DNA of 64,000 nucleotides from Tipula vernalis. Taxonomy: Eukaryota; Arthropoda; Insecta; Diptera; Tipulidae. Below, one piece after another: positions 34,481-45,720 of this stretch; the stretch's first letter is position 1, and each line of letters opens with the position of its first letter. The notes under the pieces are model-generated. The model did no database searches. It was not told the DNA's origin and saw only the letters and a program-made list of their open reading frames with translations. A program made the translations under genes and the position numbers. The DNA is taken from NCBI GenBank assembly GCA_958295665.1, contig OY282560.1, positions 21,907,653 through 21,971,652 of the forward strand, read 5' to 3'.

Positions 34481-35200
34481 ATTGGAGGTAGGATTCTGGG
34501 TCACCTAGGTCGTAGATTGTTAGAACTAAAGAAGAGGAGAGCGGAACCAATCAAATTATAATAGAGAAAGCCCTAGTTAAACCAGACGGGTGAGGTATCG
34601 ACGATAGTTAAATGTGAACAAAAAAGTCCATATTCTGCAGTACATCGGATAATAACGGAAGGACATCAATGAAGGATCAAAATAAGGACGGTAGCTACGT
34701 GCTGCTAAGGATTGTCGACACAAGGCTCGAATATTTTCGACATTAGATCTACAAAGCGGCTATTGGCAGTGGAAGTTCAGGAGGAAGATCAGGAGAAAAC
34801 CATGTTCAATGTAGGTAATAGACTTTGGCAATTTAACGTTATGCCGTTCGGATTCTGTAACGCCCGTACAACTTTTAAACGATTAATGGTGATCGTGCTA
34901 AATGGATTACATTGGAAGACGTACCTAATATATCTGGACTAAATCATCGTCGTAGGCAAGGATTTCGACGAACATCTAAGGAACTCGGCAAGTTAAGCCC
35001 AAAAAAGTGTAAGCTGTTTAGAACAGAAGTAAAATATTTTGGCCATCTGGTAACGACAAATGGAATTCACACCGATGAAGAAAATTGGCTTTGGCCTAAC
35101 CTAAAATATTACACGAAGTACTTTCTGGGATGGATTCTGCACCTATTAGATGATTCGTGTCAGATTTTACTAATGTTGCAAAGAGTTAACACGAGTTAAC
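34481..35200 (+). pseudogene. Second Gypsy copy: RT scraps with deletions
   Basis: Pieces line up with copy 1 in order: the KSPYSAVHRI-type spacer, then RLWQFNVMPFGFCNARTTFK, TYLIYLD next to a mutated DD (the box is YLDXI with a stop), and LSPKKCKLFRTEVKYFGHLV. Several segments of 50-300 bp are missing between them. The reading frame changes repeatedly. Confidence 0.85.
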
Positions 35201-36125
35201 TAAGAAGAACAAGGCCTTCGAATGGGAGAATGCCCAGAAAGAAGCATTCGTGGAACTAAGAAGGCGATTATGCGATTATGCAAAGTGAAATATATTTTGG
35301 ACACCGATGCAAATAATGACGATATAGAGAAGGTGTGTTATATTACATGCTACTCCAGAAATATTTTCAAAACCGGAGCGTAATTATTGCCTAACACGGA
35401 AAGAATATTTGGCTATATTGGAATGCGTTAAACATTTCCATAAACACCTTTACGGTGGTTGTTGCAATTCAAGGATACAAAGGGATAAATGGGACTTACG
35501 CAAGTGTCTAATTGAATTAAAAAGAACACTGGCCCACTTGGAGCGAGATCGTGGACAAAACTCCGATTTCACGGCTCAATGGGACAGCCTCCGAATAGAG
35601 AATGAGTGTTTAAAACGAATGAGGGAAAGCACAGATGGTAAAATGAAGCAATTGTTGCTAGTGGTGCGGAGCAAGTGGAGGTCGATGATGGAATGGTCCC
35701 TAAAATGTGACCGATGGGAAGATTTGGAGTGCCGATGGATATTCATACCGATCAAGGAAGGAATTTTGAAACGGTGGTATTTCAAGAAATATGCCAGATG
35801 CTCGGTATAAATAAAACGAAAACAACGCCTTTGCTTAGCTTTATGTGGACAGGATTACCTAGACCGGATTAAAACAGAACTTAATGAGTTTCATCAATTT
35901 GTACAAGGTAAAATACGAATGTCAAGTGACCAGATGAAAGCTCGATATGACATACGAGCAAATAACCAAGGCTACCAGGAAGGGCAATTGGTCGGGCTTC
36001 ACAACCCGCAACGATAAAAAGGATTATCACCGAAGCTGCAACCAGCATGGGAAGAACCTTATGCTATCATCACAAGGAAGAACGACGGATTGCTTTCCAG
36101 GACTTCCTAGGTATCTGCAGTTCAC
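35201..36125 (+). pseudogene. Second Gypsy copy: RNase H and integrase scraps with C-terminus
   Basis: Contains ILDTDANNDD, YIGILECVKHFHKHLYG-like RNase H phrases, WDSLRIENECLKRMRESTDG from the integrase zinc region, and RFGVPMDIHTDQGRNFE followed by VFQEICQMLGINKTKTTPL from the core. Then come ELNEFHQFVQGKIRMSSDQM and KARYDIRANNQGYQEGQLVG, the C-terminal integrase domain that copy 1 lacks. No polypurine tract or 3' LTR matching 29271-29648 follows before the AT-rich spacer. Confidence 0.85.
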
Positions 36126-36129
36126 CTAA

Positions 36130-39100
36130 CTTTGTGACATTTCCGCTGGGCCTTACTACATATTTATGGTTGTGAGACACTGTTTATTGGGTGAATTGTG
36201 ATTGTACATCTCTTCCCCAAATTTGTAGGGTTTATTGATTCTAAAGCTTTAGAAGGGGCCCTCAGATTTGTCTGTTTATTCGTCAAAAAATCTCACTGAT
36301 CTAGCTTTGTATGAATTAAGTATTGATTAGAAACAGTATCTTACAGGTTTCAAAACTATAAATGACCCAATTCGCCATTTTACTTTTTTATTGTAAATCC
36401 GCTAAATTTCACACAAGTTCAATAAAATTCCATTAGCATTAATTTAAATAATTTTGAATATTTTGAGCTCATTCCCAATTAACAACCATTTTATATAAAT
36501 AGCCATGTATAGTCGAGTATATAAAATGTAAACTAAATTTAAATTTTCACATGACAATTTGCAGCCAATTTATACAATTTTTAACACCTCCAAATGTCAA
36601 TTAGCTATAAGTAAATATACAACTAACAATCCCACTAACGTAATAATCTAAATAATCGTTATATGCAATTTAAATTGTGTTCACAATAACAAGAATCGTA
36701 ATTCGTTTAACAAACACCTATAACTAAAATAATTGTTTGTTTACTTTTGCTAAATACGTACAATAAGACGTCGTCACCGACAATTTAATGTCTTATTATT
36801 TCTATTTCAAACAACAAATGCAAACAGCAAATTAAATGCAATCGTTATAATAAAAAAAACGTAAGCAAAAGGAAGGAGTTAAGTGTAATGCAAATCATCA
36901 CATCAATGCGGCAACGGCGAAAAATTAACCAACCATGTTATAACGATCGGTTTGCAACATAAAACGTTGCTCTTTAAAATATGCAATTGTTAGTTGATCA
37001 CGCGAAGATTACCTATCATTATTATTGATTTTGCTAAGCCATCACTATTATATCCAATGGGAACTACGAGTATGTATTTATGGGTTCTATGGTAACTGTG
37101 AGCCTTCAAAATTTTAAGCTTATACGTGCAACCCAAAACTGATTTAGTTTTTAACTGTGCGCTCCTTGCGTGTATACTCGTATGGTCTTTAATTAATTTA
37201 TCTTGTCTAAATAAGTTTCTGTTAATTAATAAAAACGAAAATTTAAAGACAACGAAGACAATTAATTATATTCAAGAATACCTCCAGATTGGATTTACCT
37301 TTCTTCTTCGCGCGTTTTTATATAGTATGTTGGACTAAATTACACATTATAAGAAATATTTGAAATTTTATTCTCACAAGTTAAGAAGATACACAAACAA
37401 GACAACCATAAGAACATGAAATAGTCGATGTGATGTCGCGTTAAAAGTGGTTTAAATTAGAGATAAATTACATTTATATGCAAAACAAAGATAAATTGGA
37501 TTAAATTGGTTGTTAATTGATTAGAAAATTAAAGATTAAAGTTTGTTTTAGATCATAGCTTATGGTTATAGAATGTCTGTATGTATCATCCAGGTATGAA
37601 GTAGGGTAACGGGTTTGTGCTACAAAACAGTCTTTCTAAATTTCACAAATATTTTTGGATTGTCTGTTTGTCGTATTGGCTACAACTCCCAAATTGCTAA
37701 ACAATTTTGTATTATTGGCCAAAGCGGTTAGTTGTAAAGATGAGACATATCACCGCCAAAAATGTGAAAGATGCTAAATTAATTGTAAATACCTAATGAT
37801 GAATACCTAAAATTTGCTCAGAGTGAAAACGGTCCCCTTAAAAATTGCTGTCGGTTGCTTTATAACTTATCGGCACCATGCCTTCTTCATTTCAAAACCA
37901 AAAATCCAACAATGGAATCTATTTATATCGAATACTGAAAGGCATTTTCAGACAAATGGTTAAACATTTTTGAATTACGAACTTTTTTACATTTCTACCA
38001 CGGTGTGATATAGTATTTATATTATTGGAAAGGTTCTGATGGTCCAAACGATATTACATCTCAACACTGAGGTTATTAAAATTCCCGTTATAGCGCTTGT
38101 GAGAAAATTCAATTTTTTTTTCAACTCCTGGTAGCATGTCAAAGTTGAAAAATTGTTTTTCTTTTTTTTTCAAATATGGGCATACGTCATTAGTAAAGTC
38201 TTGAAGAATACAGAAGTTTTCCTCGTCAGATTAAAACTGAATTGCAGAACACTAAACCATTTCTCTTCGTCGTTAAGATATTTATCTATCTGGAAAATAC
38301 TAAAATTACGTAATGTTTTAGAAATCTTGTAACTTTTTATCAAAAATTCCGTTACAGTATGGTTGGTTGAAATGAGAATTCGAGTGAAATTTGGTCTAAA
38401 ATCTCGAACCTAAACAAAAATTTCCAATATTTGACAAAATTGCCGTACTCGTAGAATATTACCAAATTTAAAATATGAAGGGCTGATACTCCACGAGATG
38501 ATGAGGGCTAGAGTTATGATTTTGCCGCTCCTAAGCCAATAGATAATAGTTTTTGGATACTTTTAACTAATCTCTAATACTTTATACACTAAGCCCCGAT
38601 TTTCGACATATGATTTTTCAAACTCTGCATATTAGGCTACGTTCAATGTGAACCGCTTTTCGCTGAGTCATTTTTTCTCATGCGGTGCACATACTGAATG
38701 AGGCAGCATTTTATAAAATAATTCGCTCAATTTATCGCTGGTAGTAGCGCCTGCAGAAGACTGAGGCATTGTTGTTTTGGAAGAGCATTTTTTCATGCTC
38801 ATATATTCTTCTACTCTTCAGTGTAGACTTCAACGGGCATCGTGAGCACGAAACACTAATTATGAACCATGAAATGTAAAGGAACAGTATCGCCATAATA
38901 CCTTTTAAATTTTCTTCGGTTTGCGTAATAGTTTTTCCGCATAAAAACTGCGTTTAATTCGTAGAATTTCGCTTTTTTCCATGGCAGCAAAAAAAAACAA
39001 CAAAATTCTCCGCTTTTGATAGCTTCCAAAACTAAATTTTATATTGGTTTAAAATTTGGAAAGTGTCTCCAGATAAGATTTCGGAAAAGCAATCATGCCA

Positions 39101-39137
39101 ATGATGAACTCCACCTCTTAGAAAATAGCTCTGTAAA
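36130..39137. other. AT-rich spacer
   Basis: No recognised coding sequence. A mixed-composition patch at about 38630-38900 starts GGCTACGTTCAATGTGAACC, which resembles the outer end of some DNA transposons, and includes a small hairpin, GAGCAT-6-ATGCTC, at about 38783. A matching opposite end was not found. A 70-codon hydrophobic frame at 37126-37338 has no start context or motif. Confidence 0.4.
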
Positions 39138-39332
39138 AATCGAATAGTTGCTGCTGGAGACACGAAATGATAATAATTTGCCAGATGCCATATGATCATT
39201 TTCTGCCAATATGGCAAAACTTGATGTTATAAAATATTTTGTCAGTTCATTTAACTAACAAAATATTTTATAACGTATGGCATCTGGCAAGTCATTATCA
39301 TTTTGTGTCTCCAGCAGCAACTATTCGAATAT
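39138..39332. repeat. ~195-bp foldback hairpin
   Basis: Left arm 39138-39191 plus 39223-39243 pairs with right arm 39256-39332. The shared arm reads CGAATAGTTGCTGCTGGAGA then CAC(G/A)AAATGATAAT and GCCAGATGCCATA, and near the tip TTATAAAATATTTTGT. Left arm carries an extra ~31 bp (39192-39222) absent from the right. The loop is only about 12 nt. Arm identity is high, so the structure is young or maintained. Confidence 0.8.
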
Positions 39333-39399
39333 TAATGGTATAACCTAATGTTAATCCAAGGTGGTGACTAACTTGATCCACGAATCAACCTAATTCCCA

Positions 39400-40280
39400 C
39401 TTAACCCCAATGAAAGGTAACTTAACCTCAACTCAACTCCAACTCAACCCCGGTTCGAACCAAATCTTATCCCTCTGCTCAACTCTAAACTGAATGCAAT
39501 GGTCAATTCAATATCGAAACAAAATCGATTGAAAACTACATGCGTATATGAACTCAACTCAAACCAACTCAACTATACTCTCAACTCGACTCCAAATTAA
39601 TCCCCAACCAAACTTTTCATCAAATCAAACTCAACTTCAACTCAAACTTTATTCAACCCCAAACCAGCCCCAACTGAACCCTCAACTTAACCCTAAACTC
39701 AACCAAAAATCAACGTTCATTTGAACCGTCAACTCAACTCTTAATTGAAACCCAAACTCAACGTATAACTTAATCCCTAAATCAATACGGTTTGAAAGCT
39801 GCATGCGTAATTAAATTCATCATAATCGAATCTACAGATCAACCCTCGACTCAAGCCTCCCCCCTCTCCTCCTCCCCAAATGAATCCGAATGACAAGCTA
39901 CTCAAGCCGGCTTCCAACTCAAATCTCAACTCTACCATCAAATAATTCCCCAACTGAATGGCTGAATGAAACCCAACCCAACTATAACTCATTTCCAACT
40001 CGACCCCAAATTAAGCCCTTAACTCAACCCCGAATTCAACCCTCAAAAACTTAATCCAAGCTAACTTTCAATTCAACCCACGACTCTCAACAAATAAGTC
40101 CCCCACTGAACCCCTAACTCAACCCAAACTCTACCCCAACTCCGCTCCTAGGTCAACCCTCACATTAGTCCCCAATTTAACGCTCAAATCAATCCAAAAA
40201 ACAAAACAATTTCACACAACTCGATCCAAATTCAATCCTAGCCCAACCCCAGCTCAACCTTAACTCAACCATGCACTAGA
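39400..40280 (+). repeat. Low-complexity CAACTCAAC-type repeat block
   Basis: About 0.9 kb of irregular repetition of CAACTCAA, AACCC and AACTCCA phrases with pyrimidine/purine strand bias (C and A rich, almost no G). It matches the composition at 56.5-56.76 kb (same strand) and 63.2-63.95 kb (opposite strand). It looks like a degraded minisatellite. Confidence 0.8.
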
Positions 40281-40735
40281 AGCAAAACAAAAACTTTAGT
40301 TTAGTTTAGTTTGCTGCTGCAGCTTGTGACGATCGGTTATGCCTTCAATTGCCAATACTAGTAAATCGGTTTACCGATTTGTAGAATATCGGTTTTTCGT
40401 TAAATATTAGAATTTTTCGACAACGCTGATAAGGTTGGAATAGTTGATTTGTAGGATTTTAGAAGTTGCCAATTTTGGTACAGAAGTTGTGTTAATCGAA
40501 CTAATAAATCCATTGTATTTTTGAATGGTTCAAATCGTTTATTATTTTCAAATGGTTAACTGTGGTAAGCCCTTAAGCCATCCATTAGTTCTAGAAACAG
40601 GTAGCGCTCAAGGGTCTAATAATTGACTGAACTATAGAATACATCCATATAAATTCCGTTTCCCAACAGTTATTTCAAGACGGTCGTATTATTCTACTTG
40701 GATAGTTACGTTAGTAGTTTACGGCAAATATTAAA
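40281..40735. other. Spacer before the CsRn1-like fragments
   Basis: Contains a (TTTAG)n-like run at about 40300 and a perfect palindrome, AAATCGGTTTACCGATTT, near 40363-40380. The later part (40480-40735) might include the 5' untranslated region of the Gypsy copy that follows, but no LTR was recognised. Confidence 0.4.
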
Positions 40736-41300
40736 ATTTACTGCATTGTTTGCATCAATGGGTGGTGACGATGGAAAATCTGAAACCCCAGCTCAAATCG
40801 ATTCAGCTTCCAATTGGTTCGTTCAATTAGAAGGCTGGTTTACAGTCAAACAAATGCTGATTTGGCAGCTTACGTGATAACTAGCAACGGGTGATTCTAA
40901 GTTTTTTCGGCGGCTCTCTAAGATCCCCTCTAGGTTTTTTAGACTATTCCAGCAAACTGCTGGTACGTCGAAGGCCGTGGACCTACTTGTCGGGTTAAAT
41001 CATTAATTGTATTGCGACGTGACAAGGTTTCCTTGGAGGATTTGGTCGCCTTAATCCGCAACGTTATCTAAAGAAATAACGTTGAACAGTCTACAACGAT
41101 CAATAAACGAACTACGATCGCAATTTAGCCGTAGTAATAATCGATATCGTAGTATAAACCGGTTTAGCAATTTCTCACGGAACCGGCCGAACTCTAGAGA
41201 ACAATTATGTATAGTCGATCTAATTCTTATTACTCGTTTCATAAGAAATTTAGCATAAGAGCTATGAAATGTCGGGAACCTTGTTCGTTTTAACTATCTA
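40736..41300 (+). pseudogene. CsRn1-like Gypsy copy A: gag
   Basis: SASNWFVQLEGWFTVKQ matches the start of capsid in CsRn1-type Gypsy gag (..W F.Q.EAQF...). FFRRLSKIPSRFF and DKVSLEDLVALIRNVI follow in other frames. Near 41220-41280 YYSFHKKFSIRAMKCREP matches the short zinc-binding end of these gags (C.YH..FG..A..C..PC) with the first Cys changed to Ser. Reading needs at least three frames. Clade assignment rests on this knuckle style and on the protease-RT pieces nearby. Confidence 0.65.
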
Positions 41301-41835
41301 ATCCTCCTTGGCCTCCTTCAAGGCAAGAAGCATAGAGCATCCTACAGTGCTCGCGACGGCAAGTGGAATGCAGCGAAATCGTCGCCTAGTTACCATACTG
41401 ATTATTGGAGCTGATTTTCTAGACAAATTCGCTTGTCGAAGACATTTTCGATACTGCGTTGGAGGCAGAATCTTTTATATTCTAACCGATCACAAAACGT
41501 TGACAAAGGCAATCTCTTCGCAATCAGGATGTATTACCTGTCAGAGCCGTCAGCAACATCAAACTCTACTAGTTCAAAGTGAAACCACGAATATATACGA
41601 AATCCTAATTCCAGCCTATCGATTTGGTATTAAACTTCTTTGGGAAACAACCGACCATATATTCGCTAGCGATTTGCGACAATCTATTATTTCGAGAGAT
41701 CGGAAGTTGGTTGTCATGCACATTCGGGATGTGGTCACTTTGCGATTCCTTCTGACCGATTCGATCATATTCACTTCGATCTTGTTGGACCACTACCACC
41801 ATCCGATGGTGTTCCTGAAGCAGTAGTTTGCATGA
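41301..41835 (+). pseudogene. CsRn1-like Gypsy copy A: protease end joined to RNase H and integrase
   Basis: One long frame, 41308-41826, that joins parts which are far apart in an intact element. LVTILIIGADFLDKF is the end of protease. It is followed within 30 codons by GGRIFYILTDHKTLTKAISS of RNase H, so the whole RT has been deleted. A later phrase in another frame, RFDHIHFDLVGPLPPSDG, is the first part of the integrase core with its Asp. The long frame is therefore an accident of deletion and not a designed fusion. Confidence 0.75.
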
Positions 41836-41949
41836 GCTAGAAGTATTTCAATATCATTTCTGCTTTTTGTGATATGACCCATGGTGTCGCGCCAAATAGC
41901 TTATCGGCTTTTATATTCCCTGTACTATTAAAATGCCATGGCATGAATA

Positions 41950-42195
41950 TTAGATGTATGTTGAACTGATCTGCCCTCTCGTTAAGAGATGAGAGACAGT
42001 TCTAGACTACTTTCGACGTGAGGACCTGTCATATAAAAGTGAATATCACCGGCCGATATTACATTATACCTCAACCAGTCTACGACTTCCTTCATGGCAG
42101 TTACTTCAGCTTGAAAAACGCTAAAATATACGGAGAGACAAACACCCCAGGACCAAATTTCCCATCCCTTTTCGAACCTTCAGTGAAGAAGTTTA
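41950..42195 (-). pseudogene. LINE RNase H fragment (I-like), minus strand
   Basis: On the minus strand SVFQAEVTAMKEVVDWLRYN matches the RNase H domain found after RT in I-, R1- and LOA-type LINEs (..VFQAEV.AI......). GDIHFYMTGPHVESSL follows in the place of the (F/Y)SDSQAALKSL strand, with the Asp lost. The fragment sits between the two Gypsy copies and faces the other way, so it is a separate insertion. Confidence 0.6.
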
Positions 42196-42499
42196 TAAAT
42201 CATGATTTCAAAACTGGCCTTCACGTAGGCCTCTCTTCAGGGAATCTAACTTGTGCTGCCATCTATGTAATGTGCGTTGACTTAGTGAGAGCACGATTTG
42301 TAACAAAATTTTATAAATTTTCGTTTAAAAAACGTTGTAATGTGGTAACGTTTTCATTTAAAAAGTTGTCTTAGACAAAGAAGTGACCCCCCCTCGTTTT
42401 TTCCTCATTTCTAAATCGCTAAAGCTTGGTTTTGTACCCTAAAGCTTCGCAAAATCAAGGTTGCTTAGATTTAGGTCGTTTTCTTTGTTGCCGCCATTA

Positions 42500-42566
42500 A
42501 TGACATAAGCAATAACTTCACCTTACTCATCGATACTTGTGCGGACCTTTCCGTCATTTCGCAGTT
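42500..42566 (+). pseudogene. CsRn1-like Gypsy copy B: protease active-site part
   Basis: NNFTLLIDTCADLSVISQ at 42511-42564 is the N-terminal half of a Gypsy protease. The catalytic Asp codon is at 42532-42534, and the motif DTGA has become DTCA. The remainder of the protease is found only at 44326, 1.76 kb downstream on the same strand. Confidence 0.7.
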
Positions 42567-44325
42567 GCTATAATTTGTAACATTCGCTCAATCGCTGCTG
42601 AATGTTACTGATATTCGAGGTAGTACTGTAGTATGATATTATATTTATGTACATCAATTAGTCAATTGATTCATTCAATAAGCAGGCAAAGCAAAATAAC
42701 ATGCACCATTACAATCAAGGCATTGTTTTTTTTCTATTATGATACCGAAATTTTATTGGCGGGAAAAATTAAATAAACGGAATTTTTTTTTCTGTTGTGG
42801 GAGAATACCGTTGGCTGATTAACGCGAAGAAAAAAATAAAAATAAAAATCGGATGAGATGCAGGAATGGCAATTGGTAAAAATTAGTCAAATGAAAATGA
42901 CATGAAAATTATTGTGAGCGATAGCTATTAATGTGCTTTTAAAATTAAAAGTCATCAATTAATAATAAACTAAACAAAGGAGACTGATAAAGTAGTGTCT
43001 CTGTGAAGTGGCTTTTAGAAAAGGCCGTGAGTGTTGTGGTATATAAAAAAAATTTGATAAACATAAAACATTTTGTCGAGAAGTGTCGCTAAATTAACTA
43101 ACATATAGTATTTCAGAACTTGTCTTAAAAATAAAAAATAAAGAAAAATTGTCAACAATTGTCTTTGTGTAAAATTAAAGCAAAGGTGGCGTCATATTGA
43201 GTGTAGTGTTGCTGAAATTGTTGGACGTGTGATATTTGATTTTTGCGAAGGGCGTATAGTGTTGTGTGGCGCATTTAAAGTCCATTTGGCAGTAATTGGC
43301 GCTAGAATTGCCGGTTTGGCAGAGCTATCGTTTAATATCGTACATCTAGTGCTTTCATCAGTTGGCGGTTTATCGGGTGGTTGTCATGGATATCAGGCGT
43401 GAATGCTGTAATATGTAACATCATTTTTTTCGTATATCGTGCCAAGTGACGTAATTTATGCTACTCAAGTACTCAACGATTTGTAATTTTGGTTTCTGAG
43501 GAGAATTTATTGAAAATCTGCAGTTTTATTAATAAACGCTCAAAGTTCGCAAGAACGTATTAAGGGGATTGCGGTATTTCGTGATATACCTCGTGCAAGT
43601 GGATCAACGGATTTCTTTTTGGTTGTATCGATATTTTTTTTTTTATTTATATATACATATATATACATATATTTACATATTGTTCATTATTTATTTGATT
43701 TCCTATTTTATTTATTTTTAATACTTTTTTGTTGTTATTATAAGTTAATTAATATAAATTTTTCTTATTTATTATAACAGAGTACATTATATATCATTTC
43801 GTGTATATTTACCAAACATCTTTACAGAATCAAGGTCGTTAAAGCGCTTTCAACGTTCCTTCGATAATAAAAGTTGTGCAGTAAGTACCTAGGTCGATGT
43901 TATTTACATTTATATAATTTTTTTTTTGGATTCTACAATTTGATAATCCATACGAATATTAATTAACTTTTCCTATTTTTTTTTTATTTTTTTCAATTTA
44001 AATCAATCATTTTTGCCATATTTAATCAAATAAATAAAATTGTTTTTTGTTCAAATTAAATTTTCTTTTATCATTTATAAAATGTGTGAATAAGCAAGAC
44101 GGTAACTGTGGAGTCAAGTGAGTGAAGAGGTAAGATGATAGTGATAGTGGTCATCTAATTTTGCCATTTGTTGTGCTGAAGGGCTAAGGTACAAAACCTA
44201 CGACCAATTTTAACCTCGAAACGACTGAGCTGTGGCAGAAAATGGCGTACCTTAGCGGCACAATGACATTATTTTATTTTATTATTATTTTTGCTAACGG
44301 AGACTATCTTTCCTAAAGGGGTCCC
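42567..44325. other. Unidentified 1.75-kb block splitting the protease
   Basis: Lies between the two halves of the copy B protease, so it probably arrived as an insertion. The first part (to about 43000) is AT-rich. 43000-43600 is less so, with TTGGCG-, GTGTTG-type phrases and no long frame. It then becomes TA-rich (43640-44100). No LTR pair, terminal repeat or coding motif was recognised. A possible exon with splice signals is noted separately. Confidence 0.5.
43828..43880 (+). other. Possible small non-coding exon
   Basis: TTTACAG ends at 43827 and GTAAGTACC starts at 43881, bracketing 53 bp of higher-complexity sequence (AATCAAGGTCGTTAAAGCGC...). The donor is close to the ideal fly consensus. 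No open frame with meaning and no partner exon was identified, so this could be chance. Confidence 0.2.
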
Positions 44326-44700
44326 GTTACAAATTTTAATCCTAAAAAAGGTACAAGACTAGCCTTATCGGCTGCCAATAGCAGAACAATCAATACCTAC
44401 GGTAGCAACCTACTCCGCGTGAATTTAGGACATAAACGTTTATTTGCACATGTTTTTGTTCTAGCAGATGTAAACCGTTCAATCATTGCCGATTTTTTCA
44501 GCAAATTTGGTCTTAATGTCACACCAAATCCATTTCAGTTCGACAGCGAATATGTGACACTCTCGAGGAAATTTTCTTCATTTTTCAAGGCCATTTGGCC
44601 TCGATTGCCTCAAGGCCATTTGCTAGTGTTCAAACCACGCAGACTAGATCCTTTTCGCCACAAAGCTGCTTTCACAGAGTTTTAACATATAGTGAAATTA
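44326..44700 (+). pseudogene. CsRn1-like Gypsy copy B: rest of protease
   Basis: NFNPKKGTRLALSAANSRTI, then NTYGSNLLRVNLGHKRLFAH and VFVLADVNRSIIADFFSKFG match the second half of CsRn1-type protease, where family members read AANG..I.TYG...L.L.LG.RR.F.W.F..ADV...IIGADFL. The G of IIGADFL is missing. Downstream to 44690 the frame contains AAGGCCATTTGGC-type repeats and no recognised domain. Confidence 0.8.
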
Positions 44701-44949
44701 GGGATTTGCCAGGTCGTTTGGCATCTATTGGAGGGGCGGGGAGGAGTACGGTGCGCATCACGTGAGCTGTTCTGGTCATGTCATTAGGCTGCGTAATGGG
44801 TACAATTGTGTAAGGGGTAACCTGTTCACAATTCGCAAGTGTACGTGCTGCCTCCTTGTGGTAACCACTGGTAATTAAGGCCATTTGGCACATTTTTGGC
44901 CATTTGGCACAGACTAAAATACGGCGTTAAAGGAGAAAACCTTGACAAA
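44701..44949. other. GC-richer unassigned stretch
   Basis: Between the protease and the LINE fragment. Contains GGAGGGGCGGGGAGGAG and two further GGCCATTTGGCAC copies at about 44880-44910. No motif in either strand. Confidence 0.4.
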
Positions 44950-45325
44950 AATCCTAATCTAAGGTGGAACAGCATATGCCGAAGGATGAATGACTGTACT
45001 CGTAACTTATAAGAGTAAAATCAAATGGAATACGGGGAAGGAGTAGGAATATATGGGGGTGGGACAGCCCTCTTGAAGTCTTTGGGCTCCAATGCTACCG
45101 TATTTCTAGCGGAACTACATGCTGTAGTAAACATCTAGGAGTGAGAGCAATAAGCCCAGATAGTATTAATCACGTACCGGGAGGCAGTATTGCCAGGTTC
45201 ATTAAGAACCTGAGTATTGACTGGACGGATGATTAAGCAGGGTCCAGCACAATAGATCTTTTAGGTCGCAATGCGAGGTGGCTGATCGCCCGAATGGCCC
45301 TCCAATAATAATAATAATAATAATG
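44950..45325 (+). pseudogene. I-like LINE 3' end: RNase H fragment with (TAA)n tail
   Basis: GGTALLKSLGSNATVFLAEL followed by HAVVNI is the RNase H domain of an I/R1-type LINE ((L)G...TVFQAEV.AI). The strand continues through decayed C-terminal sequence to TCGCCCGAATGGCCCTCC at 45285-45302 and a (AAT)n run to 45324. A 3' end in TAA repeats is the normal form for I-type LINEs. The same terminal phrase with a TAA run occurs at 62907-62939 on the minus strand. Confidence 0.7.
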
Positions 45326-45720
45326 TGGATTTGCCAGCCATCGTCAGCCCCCGTCTCGCCTCCGTTACATAATGTTGAAAAAGACAAATATGACTGGAGA
45401 TCTTATGGTGACTATCGCAGATTAAATACGGTCACAGTACCTGATCGTTACCCGATTCCTCACTTACAAAATATTTCCGTGTATTTACATGGTTGCAAAG
45501 TTTACTCCAAGATTGACCTTGCCAAAAGAAGTATCATGTAATTCCTGTTGCAACTGGAGTCATTCATCTATTTAATCTTTTCGAATTAACCCGGATGCCA
45601 TTTGATCTCAGAAATGCCGTTCAAACAATTTTTCAAAGAGATTGTCAGTGACCTAGACTTCGTTTTCGTCTATATCGATGACATAGTTGTGGCACATTTA
45701 GTACAAACTCCAGTTCGAAC
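45326..45720 (+). pseudogene. CsRn1-like Gypsy copy B: reverse transcriptase
   Basis: YDWRSYGDYRRLNTVTVPDR, then YPIPHLQNISVYLHGCKVYS and KIDLAKRS, is the RT block of CsRn1-type elements with the first catalytic Asp (KID). After a shift come FNLFELTRMPFDLRNAVQTI and, in a third frame, DFVFVYIDDIVVA with the catalytic YIDD box at about 45668-45690. The piece begins right after the LINE tail, so the LINE inserted between protease and RT. Confidence 0.85.

Noticed and set aside
29271..36125. Two independent nested Gypsy insertions
   Set aside because: There is no LTR at the internal junction and copy 2 completes the integrase that copy 1 lacks, so a joint or duplicated element fits better.
38636..39332. 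DNA transposon with GGCTACGTTCAATGTGAACC as its left end and the hairpin as its right part
   Set aside because: No inverted counterpart of the left phrase was found, and the hairpin has a different sequence.
41308..41826. 172-codon open frame that could be read as a host gene or domain fusion
   Set aside because: Its segments match protease end and RNase H of a Gypsy element in deleted order, so it is a deletion product.
45278..45541. Open frame starting in the (AAT)n run as a native ORF
   Set aside because: The first half is LINE tail and the second half Gypsy RT; the continuous frame is accidental.
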